This document shows positions 1-11,585 of a stretch of 64,000 nt of DNA, piece by piece. This DNA comes from Sabethes cyaneus. Its lineage: Eukaryota > Arthropoda > Insecta > Diptera > Culicidae. Under the pieces are notes generated by a model. It had not been told where the DNA came from. It did no database searches and worked only from the letters and a program-made list of their open reading frames with translations. The stretch spans positions 75,405,449 through 75,469,448 of the forward strand of contig NC_071355.1 of the NCBI RefSeq assembly GCF_943734655.1, given 5' to 3'. Made by a program: the position numbers and the translations under genes. Every line of letters starts with the position of its first letter. The stretch's first letter is position 1.

Positions 1-984
1 CGGCTGACAGCAAAAGTTTGTCAGTTATCGACATTATCGACTGCTTCACGCTAGACGGGCTAGGCTTCAGGTGTAAAGATATTCTCACTGTCTGTTCTGC
101 AGATGCAAATGGGGCGGATCATACGGTGACTGCTTATGGATCAAAAGATGGCGGGTTCAATTCCCGGAAAAAAGACATGCATTTTTAATTAGCTTAGCTA
201 GCTTACTTGTACGAATTAAAGTTATCCGAAACTAAAAATATCGCGTTCACGGCGAAATAAAAATGACGCGTTCCATTTTTTTAAATTTAAAAATAGATTT
301 ATTTTTGGCAGCATAAAGGTTGATGAAGCGTTGATTAAGCGACTGGAAAAGTAGATTGCAAAACTATTTCTCGTTCTAGAAATAGAATTGACAGCATTGC
401 GCAAATTGGCTATTTAAAAGTGCAAAAAAGTTTCTATTAAGCTTCATTGCAGCTTCGAAAGCAACTATTAATTAGCCTGAAGCTTGATAAAATCACTAGA
501 TTTAGATGTTTAAGAGCTGAAAAAAGGTTTTCATTTCTAAACCTAAACCATAGATCAGCCACAGGTTGAATAAAATCAGCTATAAAAGCGTTTGATCAGC
601 CTGAAATTGTTACTTGGGTATATATTTTGTTTTAAAAAAATATTTCTGTCAGAAGATCTCCGAAGCATCCTCGGAAAAAAATATTAGAAAAATGTGCTAT
701 TTTTTGATTAAATACTTTATATCTGATTAAATATGCGTGAATAACAGTCTTCACAGAAAATGTGTATTTTAACATACTGAATAACTTTGTAGAATATTTG
801 AAAACAATAAATGATTCGTGTGCAAAGTTATTGTGCATAATTGACTTCAGTGCTCTTATATTTCGCAACCAGTAAGAGATGGATAGTTACTATATTCAGC
901 AAAGTTGCTTATTTTAGTATGTTCAGCAACTTTTTGGAGGATTTTTTTTTGAAATTAATGTTTAAAAAAATAAAAGTTTGTATC
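1..984. other. Intronic/unknown sequence, no supported gene
   Basis: AT-rich sequence upstream of the first recognised Tm1 exon. A reading frame is open from the window edge to a stop near 188, but it matches no family I recognise. A box-B-like string ggttcaattcccgg occurs near 155-170 without a convincing box A. It is probably Tm1 intron, possibly with the edge of an unrecognised repeat. Confidence 0.4.
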
Positions 985-1890
985 ACCCTAATAGGTGAAT
1001 TCATGGTCACCCTAATAGTGCAGAAAGATGCGCCGTATTTTATTAATATAAACTTCTCCGAAGACACCACCCTTGAAAAATTTACGCATTTTTTACCCTC
1101 TTTTATTTTTGTCCGCTGTTTATTAAATTTCGTTTCCGTACCCGAATGCCCGTACTTTGGCCGTAACCCCATCCATGAGATTTTGCACAATCTCAATCGA
1201 CATGGTTTGCATATTTACCCATACTTTCTTCATTTGTTCAACAGTTTTGACTACTTTAGGATGTTCCAGAAAATTTTGCTTCATAATAGCCTAGTATTTC
1301 TTTATTGGCCGCAGCACCGGTTTATTTAAGGGGTTATAATCTTTCGGGACGAAATCAACATTATTTGCCTTATGCCACTCCAGCACGGTCTTTGCACAAT
1401 GGCATGAAGTCAAATCTTACCTGAAGATCATACGATAGTTGTGAGACTTCAGAAGAGGAAGAAAACGTTTTTGGAGACACTCCTTCAAATACACCTGCCT
1501 ATATTCATGGTATCTGGGGTCGCGAAAGGTGTTCTCCGCTTTCCACATGAACAAATTGCTTGCCAAATCAAGAATTTCTTGGCAAAGTTCAACATTTTCT
1601 GTTTTTGAAGGTTCTCCGGAACATCAAATTTAACCTTTGCAGTAAGTAGAATTTGGGATTCCTAACTTTTCACTGATGGCACGATGTGACATATTCTTAT
1701 TTTCGATGTACTTGTGCAGAATTTTTTCGCAAACGAGCTGTTCTTCCGACGGCGTATCTTTGCGCACCTGATAAAAAGACTCACACAGTATAAACAATGC
1801 GCTTTGAGCTTTCTCTATGCAAAGTTTCAATTGATTCTACCCAACGGTTCAAAAGTTAGAGCAACTTGAGTGTGTTGCAGTTTTATAGTG
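985..1890 (-). pseudogene. ITm (Tc1/mariner, D37E-like) transposase relic
   Basis: Read on the - strand, the pieces follow the order of an ITm/mosquito D37E-type transposase. An N-terminal helix-turn-helix part (SHRAISEKLGIP) lies near 1630-1700. A piece resembling the region before the second catalytic Asp follows (ECLQKRFLPLL near 1470; DLTSCHCAKTVLEW near 1400; NVDFVPKDYNP near 1345). The C-terminal helix reads VQNLMDG-like near 1180. The LRPIEKY motif has Lys where the catalytic Glu belongs, and several frames are needed, so the copy is dead. CACCCTAATAG repeats at 984-1020 and a gtggacaccctt string near 1888 may be remnants of the ends. It lies in a Tm1 intron. Confidence 0.7.
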
Positions 1891-2760
1891 GACACCCTTT
1901 ATAATCCCTTAGGGCCCATGATTCGCCGGTATTATGGAACGCTTGAACCATAGAGGACTGGCGAGCCTCATTGCATCAATGACCCTTCCTTACCTAATTT
2001 TACGCTCTTTCCTGTTTAGGTCTTGATTTCAATACTTTCTTCTAACATTCCAAGTCTAGTTGAAAGACTACCGTTATAAAAAGTTTGGAAAATGATGTGG
2101 ATCTCGTGTGTAATCCGTCAAAATAGTGTCTTACGTTGAATACAATCTAATCATGGATTTAAATAGTTTCAGATAGTAACATACCGATAATCCAATGTCA
2201 TTGAACATTATTCTTTGACATAAGATAAAAACAGCAAAATGCCGCTTATAAGCGTTTTACTTGCCGAATATAGATAAGATTTGATGTATTATATCGATCA
2301 TCTTCGATTGCTGAACAGATCTTTGCTTTGGAACTGTTCCGAAGCCTAGGCACAGTTATTGTTTCGATTTTGTTTTTCCTGTGAAATCAACCGCCCTTTT
2401 AATCTTTGCGTTAGTCGGCGTCTACTTTTCGATGCTTTCGATATTCCGATAAGATTAATGTACATACTGTATGTTGAAAGTCGCATTCTTGTTGCACACT
2501 GGTTGAGGTACTTCAGCTATTCAGTCACCGCCATCGTCATCATTCGAGACCGTTTCCACCACGTGACTAGTATGACCATAATGCAGCCGATTGACAAACT
2601 GACGTAACCTATGCACATATAGTGTAAAAGAAAAAAAAACAACAATAGAAAGCGAATGTGTAACCAATTAAACAACAGCAGTAATGAGTTACTAAATAAT
2701 TCTCATTTCTATTACCACAACTTTGTCGAAAACAACAAAACTTGCACGTAACACTTACAG
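1891..2760. other. Tm1 intron, no gene seen
   Basis: No supported coding sequence. The stretch at 2037-2090 (tctaacattcc...gttgaaagactaccgttataaaa) resembles pieces near 12130-12165 and 46903-46960, suggesting fragments of one dispersed repeat. The intron ends with acacttacag immediately before the exon at 2761. Confidence 0.5.
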
Positions 2761-2823
2761 GCTATGGCATCACGTGACTCGGTTGAAGATAAAATCCATC
2801 AGTTGAATGACAAATTGACAAAC
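2761..2823 (+). CDS. Tm1: Tropomyosin 1 internal alternative exon (exon-7 equivalent, 63 nt)
   Basis: A 63-nt exon between acceptor acacttacag and donor gtaagt encodes 21 residues, AMASRDSVEDKIHQLNDKLTN. The length equals vertebrate tropomyosin exon 7 and the sequence aligns with its heptad pattern (E-D-K-I-x-x-L-N-D-K-L). It reads straight into the next exon, beginning [11 protein letters not shown], with no phase shift. Drosophila Tm1 has alternative versions of this segment; a second version was not found in this window and may lie upstream. The exon builds the coiled coil around residues 214-234. Note the in-frame Met at codon 2, which is internal and not a start. Preceding exons for residues 1-213 are outside the window. 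Confidence 0.85.
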
Positions 2824-3970
2824 GTAAGTGTAATGGGGTTAACTAGTTTTGGGTGGCACCTTTTTGTCACCTGTATTTTTAATTTAGAATTTTATTTCGT
2901 TATCCAGTTCGAAACTTCTGCTTAGGGAAATAATTTCTTTTTAAATTTCTAAACTGTTCTAAACTGTAAAAGGTATCAAGGTTAGGTCGTAATATTTTGG
3001 GCGAAATTCGCGCGATTGTGGGCTGACAGCTGATACTAGCGACACACGGTGGTTACCTTGCCTACTACCAGACTAATTAACTGAATTATAAACCAAATCA
3101 TCGGGTAAACCTGTATGGGCACACATTAACTATTATACAATTTAATTTCGGATTCGTTATATGCCATCATCCTAAACTAGCAAACATTAAGTCTTACATA
3201 ATCCATTTATCATCATTCACGGTAATTGGAAGTAATCAATTTGAGATGGGTTTCACTTTTTCGGTTGCACCTCGCATTTATATCTACAGCCTAGCTTAAT
3301 TCATATCGGTCACGCGGGCAGGACGCACCGCACCGTTATTGTTACTGTGGTGGGTGGAAAGAGGACGGAAGGAAGGTAGAACGGTCGAAATTTTCAATTG
3401 GATTGTGTGGGTGCAGGACGGCGGACGATTGATTGCCGACATTTAAATTGAAGCGTGATAGTCAAATTTCGGCCCGCTTTTTTCGTACGTGGGAGTCGCT
3501 GGTGCGCTGGGTGATTGGTAGCTTTAGGATGTAAACGGGTTTAATTTAGACGTTTAAGTGTATCTTTCGTTAGTGTAGTTAAATATCTATGTTTTCAGTA
3601 ATTTTATTTTTTCGTCTTTAAGACAGGTAAGGGATTGGTGTTTGTTTTTCTTTGTTTGGTTTTAAGTGAATTCGTTTAGATTTAATGGTAAAGTTTTGCT
3701 GTTTGCTTATAACACTGGGAAAATTGCATGCTTTTCTTCTTCGATATGCAGGAGTTCTGAGTTTTATGATTTACAGTTTAAAGAATACTGGCTTTTTTTT
3801 GAAAATTAAAATATCTCTAAGCTATGAAGCCGGTATTCTAAAAAACTACATAAAATAAAAGGTCAAAGAAATTTGAAACTAATTCGTATTTTTTTCCTTT
3901 TTTCAACCTTGATCTGAACCTGCTCCGTCTCCATCCTGGAACATCCTGTGCTGCGCTGTTCCGAATATAG
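2824..3970. other. Tm1 intron, no gene seen
   Basis: Intron between the 63-nt and 70-nt exons, opening gtaagtgt and closing ccgaatatag. No coding sequence or recognised transposon was found. Confidence 0.6.
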
Positions 3971-4040
3971 GCTGAAGCCCGTGCTGAATTCGCTGAGCGT
4001 TCCGTTCAGAAGTTGCAGAAGGAGGTCGACAGACTCGAAG
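3971..4040 (+). CDS. Tm1: Tropomyosin 1 constitutive exon (exon-8 equivalent, 70 nt)
   Basis: A 70-nt exon flanked by ...tatag and gtaagtgg encodes [18 protein letters not shown] followed by VDRLE, plus one nucleotide of the next codon. The length and the sequence AEFAERSV are diagnostic of tropomyosin exon 8 (about residues 235-257). It ends in phase 1, so each of the four downstream terminal exons, all starting ac-ga(a/t)-ct, completes an Asp codon (VDRLE-D). This exon is the common splice donor for all Tm1 C-termini in the window. Confidence 0.93.
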
Positions 4041-4732
4041 GTAAGTGGTTCGATTGTGATTTACATGACATATGAACATATGAAAAAGAGGTGAATCAAA
4101 TAGAGACAGCAAACACCCAAAACAGAAAGCCAAAGTACAAACTAATCCTTACTAAGCAACACGCGCATAGTTTTGTTGAAGAGTGTTTCGTTTTCTAGTG
4201 CTAAAAACTGATGATAACGAATGATACTAGTATAATTGCAACAGTTGTAATTTTGCTAGATATTTGAAAAGAATTTAAGTGCAACTATCATGATGGATTC
4301 ATCTAGTATTTCAATTTCTATTCAAAATATATAGTTCAGTTAGGCAGCAACTTTTCCCTAGAAGGCATTTGATATTTTTGTAGATTTGATTTACTTGTTC
4401 AATAATACTATTTTATTATTTACCTCAGTATCAAATGCTATCTCTCCTAAGGAATCCACGTTTTCGTTAAATTTTATTTTAATTCACAACTTTCATTTTT
4501 ATTTTCATGTTTTGATCCTAATCCTTAAACAAAAACCAACGCAACCCGTTTTGTTTTGATGTTGTTCTATACTAAACCCGGCTGCCTGCAAAAAAAACTG
4601 CGTACTTTTATGTGCTGTGTGATTTTTTGTGTTTCCATTACTGAAATCAATACAACCATAACACCAAAACGACAACAAACTTCTGCTTTGATTACAACTC
4701 TCAACACCGCAACGCCACCCATCGGCCACCAG
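4041..4732. other. Tm1 intron before the first terminal exon
   Basis: Intron with a polypyrimidine- and A-rich 3' half and acceptor ggccaccag at 4732. No other coding signal was seen. Confidence 0.6.
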
Positions 4733-4815
4733 ACGAACTAATGCACGAGCGTGCCAAAAACAAAATGCTCCAGGAGGAGATGGAAGCCACGCTGCACGAC
4801 ATTCAGAATATGTAA
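4733..4815 (+). CDS. Tm1: Tropomyosin 1 alternative terminal exon, cytoskeletal type (ends QNM)
   Basis: An 83-nt terminal exon: after the split Asp codon it encodes ELMHERAKNKMLQEEMEATL then HDIQNM and a TAA stop. The length equals the other 83-nt ends in this locus, which gives a 284-residue protein when spliced to the common exon. The last residues (Leu-His-Asp-Ile-Gln-Asn-Met) resemble the vertebrate non-muscle exon 9d ending rather than the usual insect muscle end (T-F-A-E-L-x-G-Y). I therefore infer a cytoskeletal isoform with a different head-to-tail overlap. A candidate polyadenylation signal AATAAA lies at 5679-5684. Expression class is inferred, not seen. Confidence 0.85.
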
Positions 4816-6862
4816 GAGACCGGCGAAAGACAGCGAAAAGCGGGTTCGTAATTTAGAAGCAATCGTCGCCCATCAAAACAAACACACACATACAGAGTAG
4901 GAAAAAAGAGAGATGGCGGAAAAGATGGACCCACTAGTCCTCGGGTGCCGTTAAAAAATCGTTTTCTTCTTCTTTATACTTCTGCAACACCAACAAATAC
5001 GAGCAACAGGAAATTTGTACTTCGTCTCTGCGCGTTGCTGCTGTCACACTTGCTATCGATGAGCTGTTGTTTTCGGGCAAGAACCAACAAACCTACAAAA
5101 TAGAACAAAAAAGTTGCGGAAAGCACCTACCGCACGTGTCCGGTAGCTCTCATCCGTCGCCACCGCACAGATATTGCTTGAAACAAGAAGAGGAAACATC
5201 AGTATAATTCCAAACAGAGATTTACAGTACATTCCAACAGAGCAATTTTGCGCCAACAACCATCAAAAGACATTTTTTTCTTTACTTTAATTTTGAAAAG
5301 TGGAGTATTAATTATAGATATCAATCAGTTTTCAAATTTTAGGATAAACCCTGTAACCGTCGGTTACTGTTACAATTATATTACGATGTACCAACCACCT
5401 AGGGGATGCAATGTATTATTATTTGTCTGCCTTAAATTTGTGCCCGATTTTTAACGAGTCTTCCGGAACAGTGTTCGCTTTAAACACAGTTGAACCAAAA
5501 CGCAAATTGAATCGAGATGTGTACAGCATTTAAGACCACTGCACTGCACCACGAAAAATCAAAAGAAATGAATGCATTTAACTACACACAGCTGCACGGG
5601 AAAAGCAAAACGAGTTTAGCGTACGTGTGTCAGCAATTGAGCAAATATTATTGAGTCGATCAATAATTAACCAATAATAATAAATTGCACAAAACAAGCG
5701 CTGTCGCTGCCGCCTGTAGCGAAACGTAAGAGTAATAAGCGTAACAGAAGAAACAGATTCAGATTATAGTTAGCCTAGGGTTCTAAGTAGTTTCATACTA
5801 GCAGAGTCGAATCGATAACACCGCCGTGTTATGGACAAGAAAAAAAAAACAGGAAAACCAAGAATTAACGAACATTTCATCACGATTTGATTTGACATGT
5901 TAGAAACCATGTTGTTTACTCTCTCATTGCTTTCCTTTCCGCGCTTTCTTTTGCTTCTTGTAGGTTCTTTCCTCTCAAGTTTTAGTTGTTTCGTTTCGTT
6001 CTGCAATAAGTTATCCGTATATATTTTTTTATTAGAAAGGATGAGAAACAGATGAAATGAAGTAATTTATGAACAAGCAGTTTTTCTTTTTAAATATTAA
6101 TATTTTAAGAAACAAAATGAGATATTCCAGAGACGAAGAAAAAACTGTAGACGGTGAAAAATTGATCGGAAGAAGTATCGGAAACGTGCGGTTACAGTGC
6201 CTTTTGGTTGCCGTAGAGCAACATTTTTTCCGATCGATTTCGAGCCACATTTGAAAGCACTTGAAATTGTGTGGCATAGCCATTTTGAGAGTATTTACTT
6301 TTTTTTTGTGTCAGAAACCTAAATTAAGCGACCGAGTAAGTTTTAAGAGCAGTGTAAATTTTATTCCACAATTTCATTCCACTCTGCGTACGTAAAATGC
6401 TTTACATTCTCGACAGGGTTAGCAGTTCTAAACGCCGCTGAATTGGTTCCGTTCCGGTGTGAATGTACACCATATCAAACAAACATAAGTTAACGTGTCG
6501 ATCATAGAATTCATACAGTTTTAGGGCAAACAGCGGAATTAACACCAACCACAACAACTACAACAACAACAGCAACTACAATATCATATTGAGTGTTTAT
6601 AATAATATATTATTTTATTTAAAGCCGAGTTTGCGTGCGTTTTCCTTCTGTGTAAATATGGTTTGAACTCAATGTCGTATTCGTTCTGTACCATTTCCTT
6701 TCTCTTATATTTATTGCTTCTGTTATGCTTCTTTCTCCTCCTAATCTGCATTACTTTCGACAAACAAAAAAAACCAATAAACCCGAAAACAAAAACTAAC
6801 AACCATCAAAAAACGACTACCTCCGCTGCGCACGAATGCAAAAACCAATTGGCAACCGAAAG
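4816..6862. other. 3' UTR of the cytoskeletal end, then intron
   Basis: Contains a likely 3' UTR with AATAAA at 5679-5684, then intron to the acceptor at 6862. Short open frames here show no family resemblance. The 3' splice site at 6862 (ggcaaccgaaag) has an unusually purine-rich approach. Confidence 0.5.
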
Positions 6863-7530
6863 ACGAACTGATTATCGAAAAGATCCGTTTCGCCGAGATC
6901 GGCGACGATTTGGACTTTGCCTTTGTCGACCTTATTCCGGGCGTCGAGCCAATCTGGACCGAGCGTCGTCCGAAGCCGAAGACTCCGCCTCCGCCACCAA
7001 AGCTGCCAACTCCACCACCAGCGCCACCAGCGGCGAAGGCACCCGAGGCAGCTCCGGCCGCCGAGGGTGCTGCTCCTCCAGCGGAAGGTGCTGCCGAGGC
7101 AGCCCCAGCAGAAGCCGTCAAGCCGCGTTCTCCAAGCCCGTTCGAACTGCAAAAGCACTTCCCACCGGAGGGCGCCGAAGTACCGTACGTGCGCTCGGCA
7201 ACTGGAACTACACCACCGCGAGATGTTGCCGCCGAAACGGCTGCTGAATCGGAGGCACAGGCAGCCGCGGAAGCTGCTGCAGCGGCTGCTGCTGCTGCGG
7301 AAGCGGCCGCCGCAGAAGCTGCAGCAGCTACCGCAGCCGCCGCCGCCGCCGCCGCCGCCGAAGCTGCTCCTCCGGCCGAGGGTGCAGCACCTGCCGAAGG
7401 CGATGCACCTGCACCGGCTGAAGGGGCTGCCGAGGCTGCCCCTGCCGAAGGAGAAGCGCCGGCGGAAGCAGCCCCCGCTGAGGCTGCTCCAGCGGAAGCC
7501 GCCCCAGCTGAGGAAGCGCCCGCGTCCTAA
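6863..7530 (+). CDS. Tm1: Tropomyosin 1 terminal exon for troponin-H (Pro/Ala-rich extension)
   Basis: The exon starts like the other terminal exons (D-ELIIEKIRFAEIGDDLDFA then FVDLI) but continues past the coiled coil into about 190 residues rich in Pro and Ala. These include KPKTPPPPPKLPTPPPAPP near 6970-7030, long Ala/Glu runs (7250-7370) and repeated APAEGAA / AAPAE units to the TAA at 7528-7530. This is the architecture of the heavy tropomyosins (TmH-33/34, troponin-H) made from Drosophila Tm1 and found in indirect flight muscle. Total length after the common exon is 222 residues. It is GC-rich compared with surrounding introns. AATAAA at 7780-7785 is a plausible polyadenylation signal. 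The weak polypyrimidine tract at the acceptor fits regulated, tissue-specific splicing (inference). Confidence 0.9.
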
Positions 7531-9080
7531 GCCATGCCATCAAAATATCGCTTACTCTCACTTCCCTGACTCTCTATTCTTTAATTATCACCACTTTCGT
7601 TTAACTTTTGTTTAACGTGTTTCGCACGATGGATGTTATTGCGCTGCCCTATCAGAACAAACTAAATAAGAATGGTTCTCTTTCCTACCGCAATATCCTA
7701 CATTTGTTGTTGCACACGATCACAGAGTTTTCCGTTTAACTGTTTTAGTTTTTCTACTATGCTATTGTTTATTTTTCAAAATAAAATTAATTGCTTGATT
7801 TCTACTATATAACGTTTTATTTCCTCTAGTTTACTTCCCACTGACGAAAGCTTCCGCGAACTATCGTAGTTGTTCTTTCAGTAAAACCCAAGCGAAACCG
7901 AACGAAAAAGAAACCACTCCCGGCAACGGAACACTGCGTTGGAAAAGTGCTTTACGAATGGTTCAGAATTCATTTTCTTTTATTAAATTTAAACGGTACT
8001 AGTTCTGGATTAGGAAAATGATTGTAAAAATTGATAAACTTTCTGAACTCGTGAATAATACAGTAAAAATAGATAGAAAAATACGTACAGTAGAGGTTAA
8101 TCGAAGAAAAGTTAGTTCTGTCTGTTAGTTAGTTAGAATGATATCTAATTCTAGTAGGATATGTAAATATGTTTAATGAAATGAGATTCATATACTTTTA
8201 CCTCGTAAACTCCTAGCTTCGACTGCAAGATGTTAAATAGCGGTTATAATACTTCGAACAGCAACTGTCGTACTAAGAAGTTGCGACTTCCTTGTTAAAT
8301 GTTTAACAACCAGTCGCCATCTTGGGTTTAAACATGGCATCTGACATCGAATTTTAATTTCTAATATATATTCTTGATCCGGAAAACCCATATTGCAGGG
8401 TAGAGAAGTCAGCTACAAAGACTACAGATTGCAGAGGCGACAAGGCACTCTTCATATTGAAAAGCCAATATTGCAGATTTTTTTTAAGGCGGAATCTCAG
8501 TCGTTGGATTTAGAAATGGCACTAAACTTATTAGTATCGCGCATTAATTCAACTTAACTTAAGATTTTTGAATATTACGGTAATATATAAACGTTCCATC
8601 GTCAATTTAAACTCCATGAATCAGACATTGATACATTTCTGCGTAGGTATTAAAGGTTGAACTATATTCCAAAAAGCACTTTTCCACCGCAGGACACTTT
8701 CGTAGTGTGCAAATCCCCCTCACGCTGCTGTTGAGCTCGGTTTTAGTTTCCTTAGTTTTTGTCACGTCTACCTACCCAGATAAACGCGTAGCAAACAACG
8801 AGACACGTGTACACGATGGGGCCGGAAACTACTGCGAATCTTTTTTTGGAATGGCTTATCATTTAATTACACCGTTTATTTTCAAGCTAGAGTTGTGCTT
8901 TCCTAACCTCACCGCAAATTAGGTAACGTTACAATTTTATTATTCAATTATATTTTTTCCCCAGCAAATCCGTTTGGCATTAGTTCTGATTTTGTTTTCT
9001 TTATTTTCTTCTATTTGTGTTTTTTTTCTCTTCCGTTACACCATTGATTCCCTACGAATAAAAAACGCCCTGAAAACCAG
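7531..9080. other. Troponin-H 3' UTR and intron
   Basis: 3' UTR to AATAAA at 7780-7785, then intron ending tgaaaaccag at 9080. No further exon or recognised repeat was identified. Confidence 0.5.
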
Positions 9081-9166
9081 ACGAACTCGTCCTGGAGAAG
9101 GAGAAGTACAGGGAGATCGGAGACGACCTGGACACCGCCTTCGTCGAGCTCATTCTCAAGGAATAG
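9081..9166 (+). CDS. Tm1: Tropomyosin 1 alternative terminal exon, muscle type (ends ILKE)
   Basis: An 86-nt exon after acceptor gaaaaccag encodes ELVLEKEKYREIGDDLDTAF then VELILKE and a TAG stop at 9164-9166. The EIGDDLD-AFVELILKE end is the classic Drosophila Tm1 muscle terminus and is one codon longer than the 83-nt ends. The first half (EIGDDLD-AFV-LI) is shared with the troponin-H exon, implying that the troponin-H exon arose from a duplicate of this one with loss of the stop (inference). Polyadenylation signal AATAAA lies at 9721-9726. A CAG/CAA-rich stretch at 9340-9400 in the 3' UTR is low-complexity, not coding. Confidence 0.92.
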
Positions 9167-10049
9167 AAAGCTCGCACAACCGTGGCGGTTACGGCTCAGC
9201 AAGGCCAACCGACCGAGCCGACCGGACCAGTATCAACATCACCATTGTTTCACCATTGAGCTCGATTGCAACAACAACAACAACCAAGAGCGATCGATTT
9301 GATAGAAATTCTTTTGAACATGAACATCATCTTAACAGTAAGCAAAAATGGCTGCCTTCGAAGCAGCAGAAGCAGCAGCAACAACAACAACGGCTGCAAA
9401 CAAAACACCGCCCGTCAACCAATCCGGCATCAGTCCCGGTTGTAACCGTTTACATCTGCCATTGCTTCAGAAGAATGCCCGTAGAGTCAGCCTTATCCAA
9501 GTCACTGCAAACCATTACCACCATCGGCTGCGAACGGGAATCGTACAGTTTACAGTTTGTAATTTGTGGTTGTCACATATCTACGTTTCTTATTGATGTT
9601 GATTTACACCCAAAATGTGTTGGTCGACTGCGACGAGAAGAAGAGTTTAGTGTACAATTCGTAGCTGTTGCTGGAAAAGAAAAATAAGTGAAAATTTTAA
9701 CATGAAAGTAAACTGGAAGCAATAAATGGTTTCAATCGGGCACGAGCGCGTCACTATCTTCTTATATTTCGATGTATTATGATATTTATTTATTAGAAAA
9801 AGGAAAAACTATGATTTAAAAACAAGAATAAATCTCTTCACAAAGCTTTAGTTAATTGTTTTTTTTTGGTATCGTTGGTTTTGATTTGAGAATATCCTTA
9901 TTATTTCAGAGGCTGTAGATACCACTTTTCAATCGAGATTTTTTTATAGCTGCCTGTATAAAGTTGTTTGAGCACATCTTCTTTACTTTTCGGTTGCTTC
10001 AGCTCACTCTCCAAAATACAATCAGATATCTGATAAAAAAGTTTGCAAC
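9167..10049. other. Tm1 3' UTR (ILKE end) and start of the long last intron
   Basis: 3' UTR with trinucleotide repeats (agc/aac, 9340-9400) and AATAAA at 9721-9726. After this, unremarkable AT-rich intron runs up to the foldback element at 10055. Confidence 0.5.
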
Positions 10050-11368
10050 CAGTGCACTGTGGTCCAGAAAGCCAAATTAAGTGGAAAAAATTGTTTACTC
10101 AGTAGTCGTTGATTTTAGACTATTTACGTCTTAGCAACAAAATCTTGATTTAGGATGCCACTTTTTTGGCATAAGCTATTTTAGGGTGACCCTTAAATTA
10201 ACCAAGATCCAGAAATTATCTTCAAAACTAAACAAGATAGAGCGATATTCACTTCAGCAATTTTATAGCTTGAAGTATTTTGAGTAATATTGCAGAAGAC
10301 GAAATCCTTCTATCTCGAACCGTTTCCATATTAGAGCGATTTTCCTGAGTCAAGTTAGGGTGACACTGCTATTTTGCGATTTTTCTCCATAACTTTTTTA
10401 TTTTACATTTCTCGCAAAACACTTGCTCGGATGACTTGTGAGGCTCACTAAGACGCAACTTTAGGTGAAAAAAGAAATTGGCTATCTACTTTACTTCTAC
10501 ACTTATATTAATTTTTATGATGAAAATAGGCCGTTTTCAAATGTTAGTATCTCAGAAAGGTGCAAGCAGAATTAAAATCGGTTAATTGCGTTTGAAAGAT
10601 CGTGATTTTTTGTGTATAATATCAAAAAATTGGAGGGTGGATTTTTTTCTATCTCAAATAAATCAACTTTGAATATGTGTGGTTTTAACATATTTAAGTA
10701 TATAAAAGTAAACGAGTTGCGCCATAACTACGGGACGCCTTGACTGTTCTTCAGCAAACTTGGCGTACAAGTTTCTTGATACAAGTGAATCAGCGCAGGG
10801 GGCTGACAAAAAGGGGGTGGTCGCTAAAAAGGGGGGGGGGGAGGTCCAAATAAGTAAAAGTGGCTGCGATCATCTTGCATTAAGGGGCGAACCAGCCACA
10901 GGCTGAAAACCTCTCAAACATAGAATAATAATAATAATAATATCTTGCATTTGGTCTGTTAGAAGTTGTACAAGTGGCTATCTCCCAGCCAAGATAAGCC
11001 AGATGAAGAACGTGTGAAAAGATGGGAGGGTCACAACTACGGAAGTAGAACAATATAAGGAAGGCTTTGTTTCTCTTTCATTATCTTCGGAGAGACGTAC
11101 AAGTTGCTGTAGACAAAATGGCCGCTGACCGAGGAGAGCTAATCAAGGGGAGGGGTAGATATGTCTAAATGAGGAAAAAAGCTTTGTTTTTGTATTATGA
11201 GAATTTGCAAACTGACACGTAGTGTTGTGAAGCCCGCATTCGTGTGGTCCAATTTTGTCTCACGATTTTCTTCTAACGAACACATATGCATGAGCATTTC
11301 TTTCGGATTTCTTTTCTGATATTCTCATACACTGCGACAAGTTTTTGCCATAGCGTATTTAGTTATCA

Positions 11369-11585
11369 CCTCCCAGTTGGCCTCGAGGTATGATGCTGGT
11401 CTAATAAGCCAGTCGTTATATGTTCGAATCCCGACTGGGAGATGCTGATAGAGTTAATAGGATCGTAGCAACTGGCCCTGCAATTGTCCTGCACTCTAAC
11501 AGCTGGCTGCAAAGTCTGTCGTATAAAAAACAGAAGGTCAAGCTTCGATAACGGAATGTAGCACCTAGGCTTTGCAATGCTTTGT
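11369..11585 (+). mobile_element. tRNA-derived SINE (SINE200-like), 13-bp TSD
   Basis: The head resembles a tRNA: box A region gttggcctcgaggta (11377-11391) and box B gttcgaatccc (11422-11432) in a tRNA-like spacing. The body (gatcgtagcaactggccctg...gtcaagcttcgataacgg) and the CTTTG-type tail match a common mosquito SINE. It is flanked by perfect 13-bp repeats tatttagttatca at 11356-11368 and 11586-11598. It lies in the loop of foldback element 1, hence inserted after that element formed or with it. Confidence 0.85.

Noticed and set aside
155..170. ggttcaattcccgg, a box-B-like string
   Set aside because: No box A at a fitting distance and no cloverleaf can be drawn, so neither a tRNA nor a SINE head is supported.
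6741..7121. Gly/Ser/Ala-rich - strand open frame (and neighbours 6817-7158, 6917-7615)
   Set aside because: Shadow of the GC-rich repetitive troponin-H exon on the + strand; composition mirrors it and no splice or start evidence supports it.
8974..9687. 237-codon + strand open frame overlapping the ILKE exon
   Set aside because: It reads the exon in the wrong frame and runs through a trinucleotide repeat in the 3' UTR; no family resemblance.
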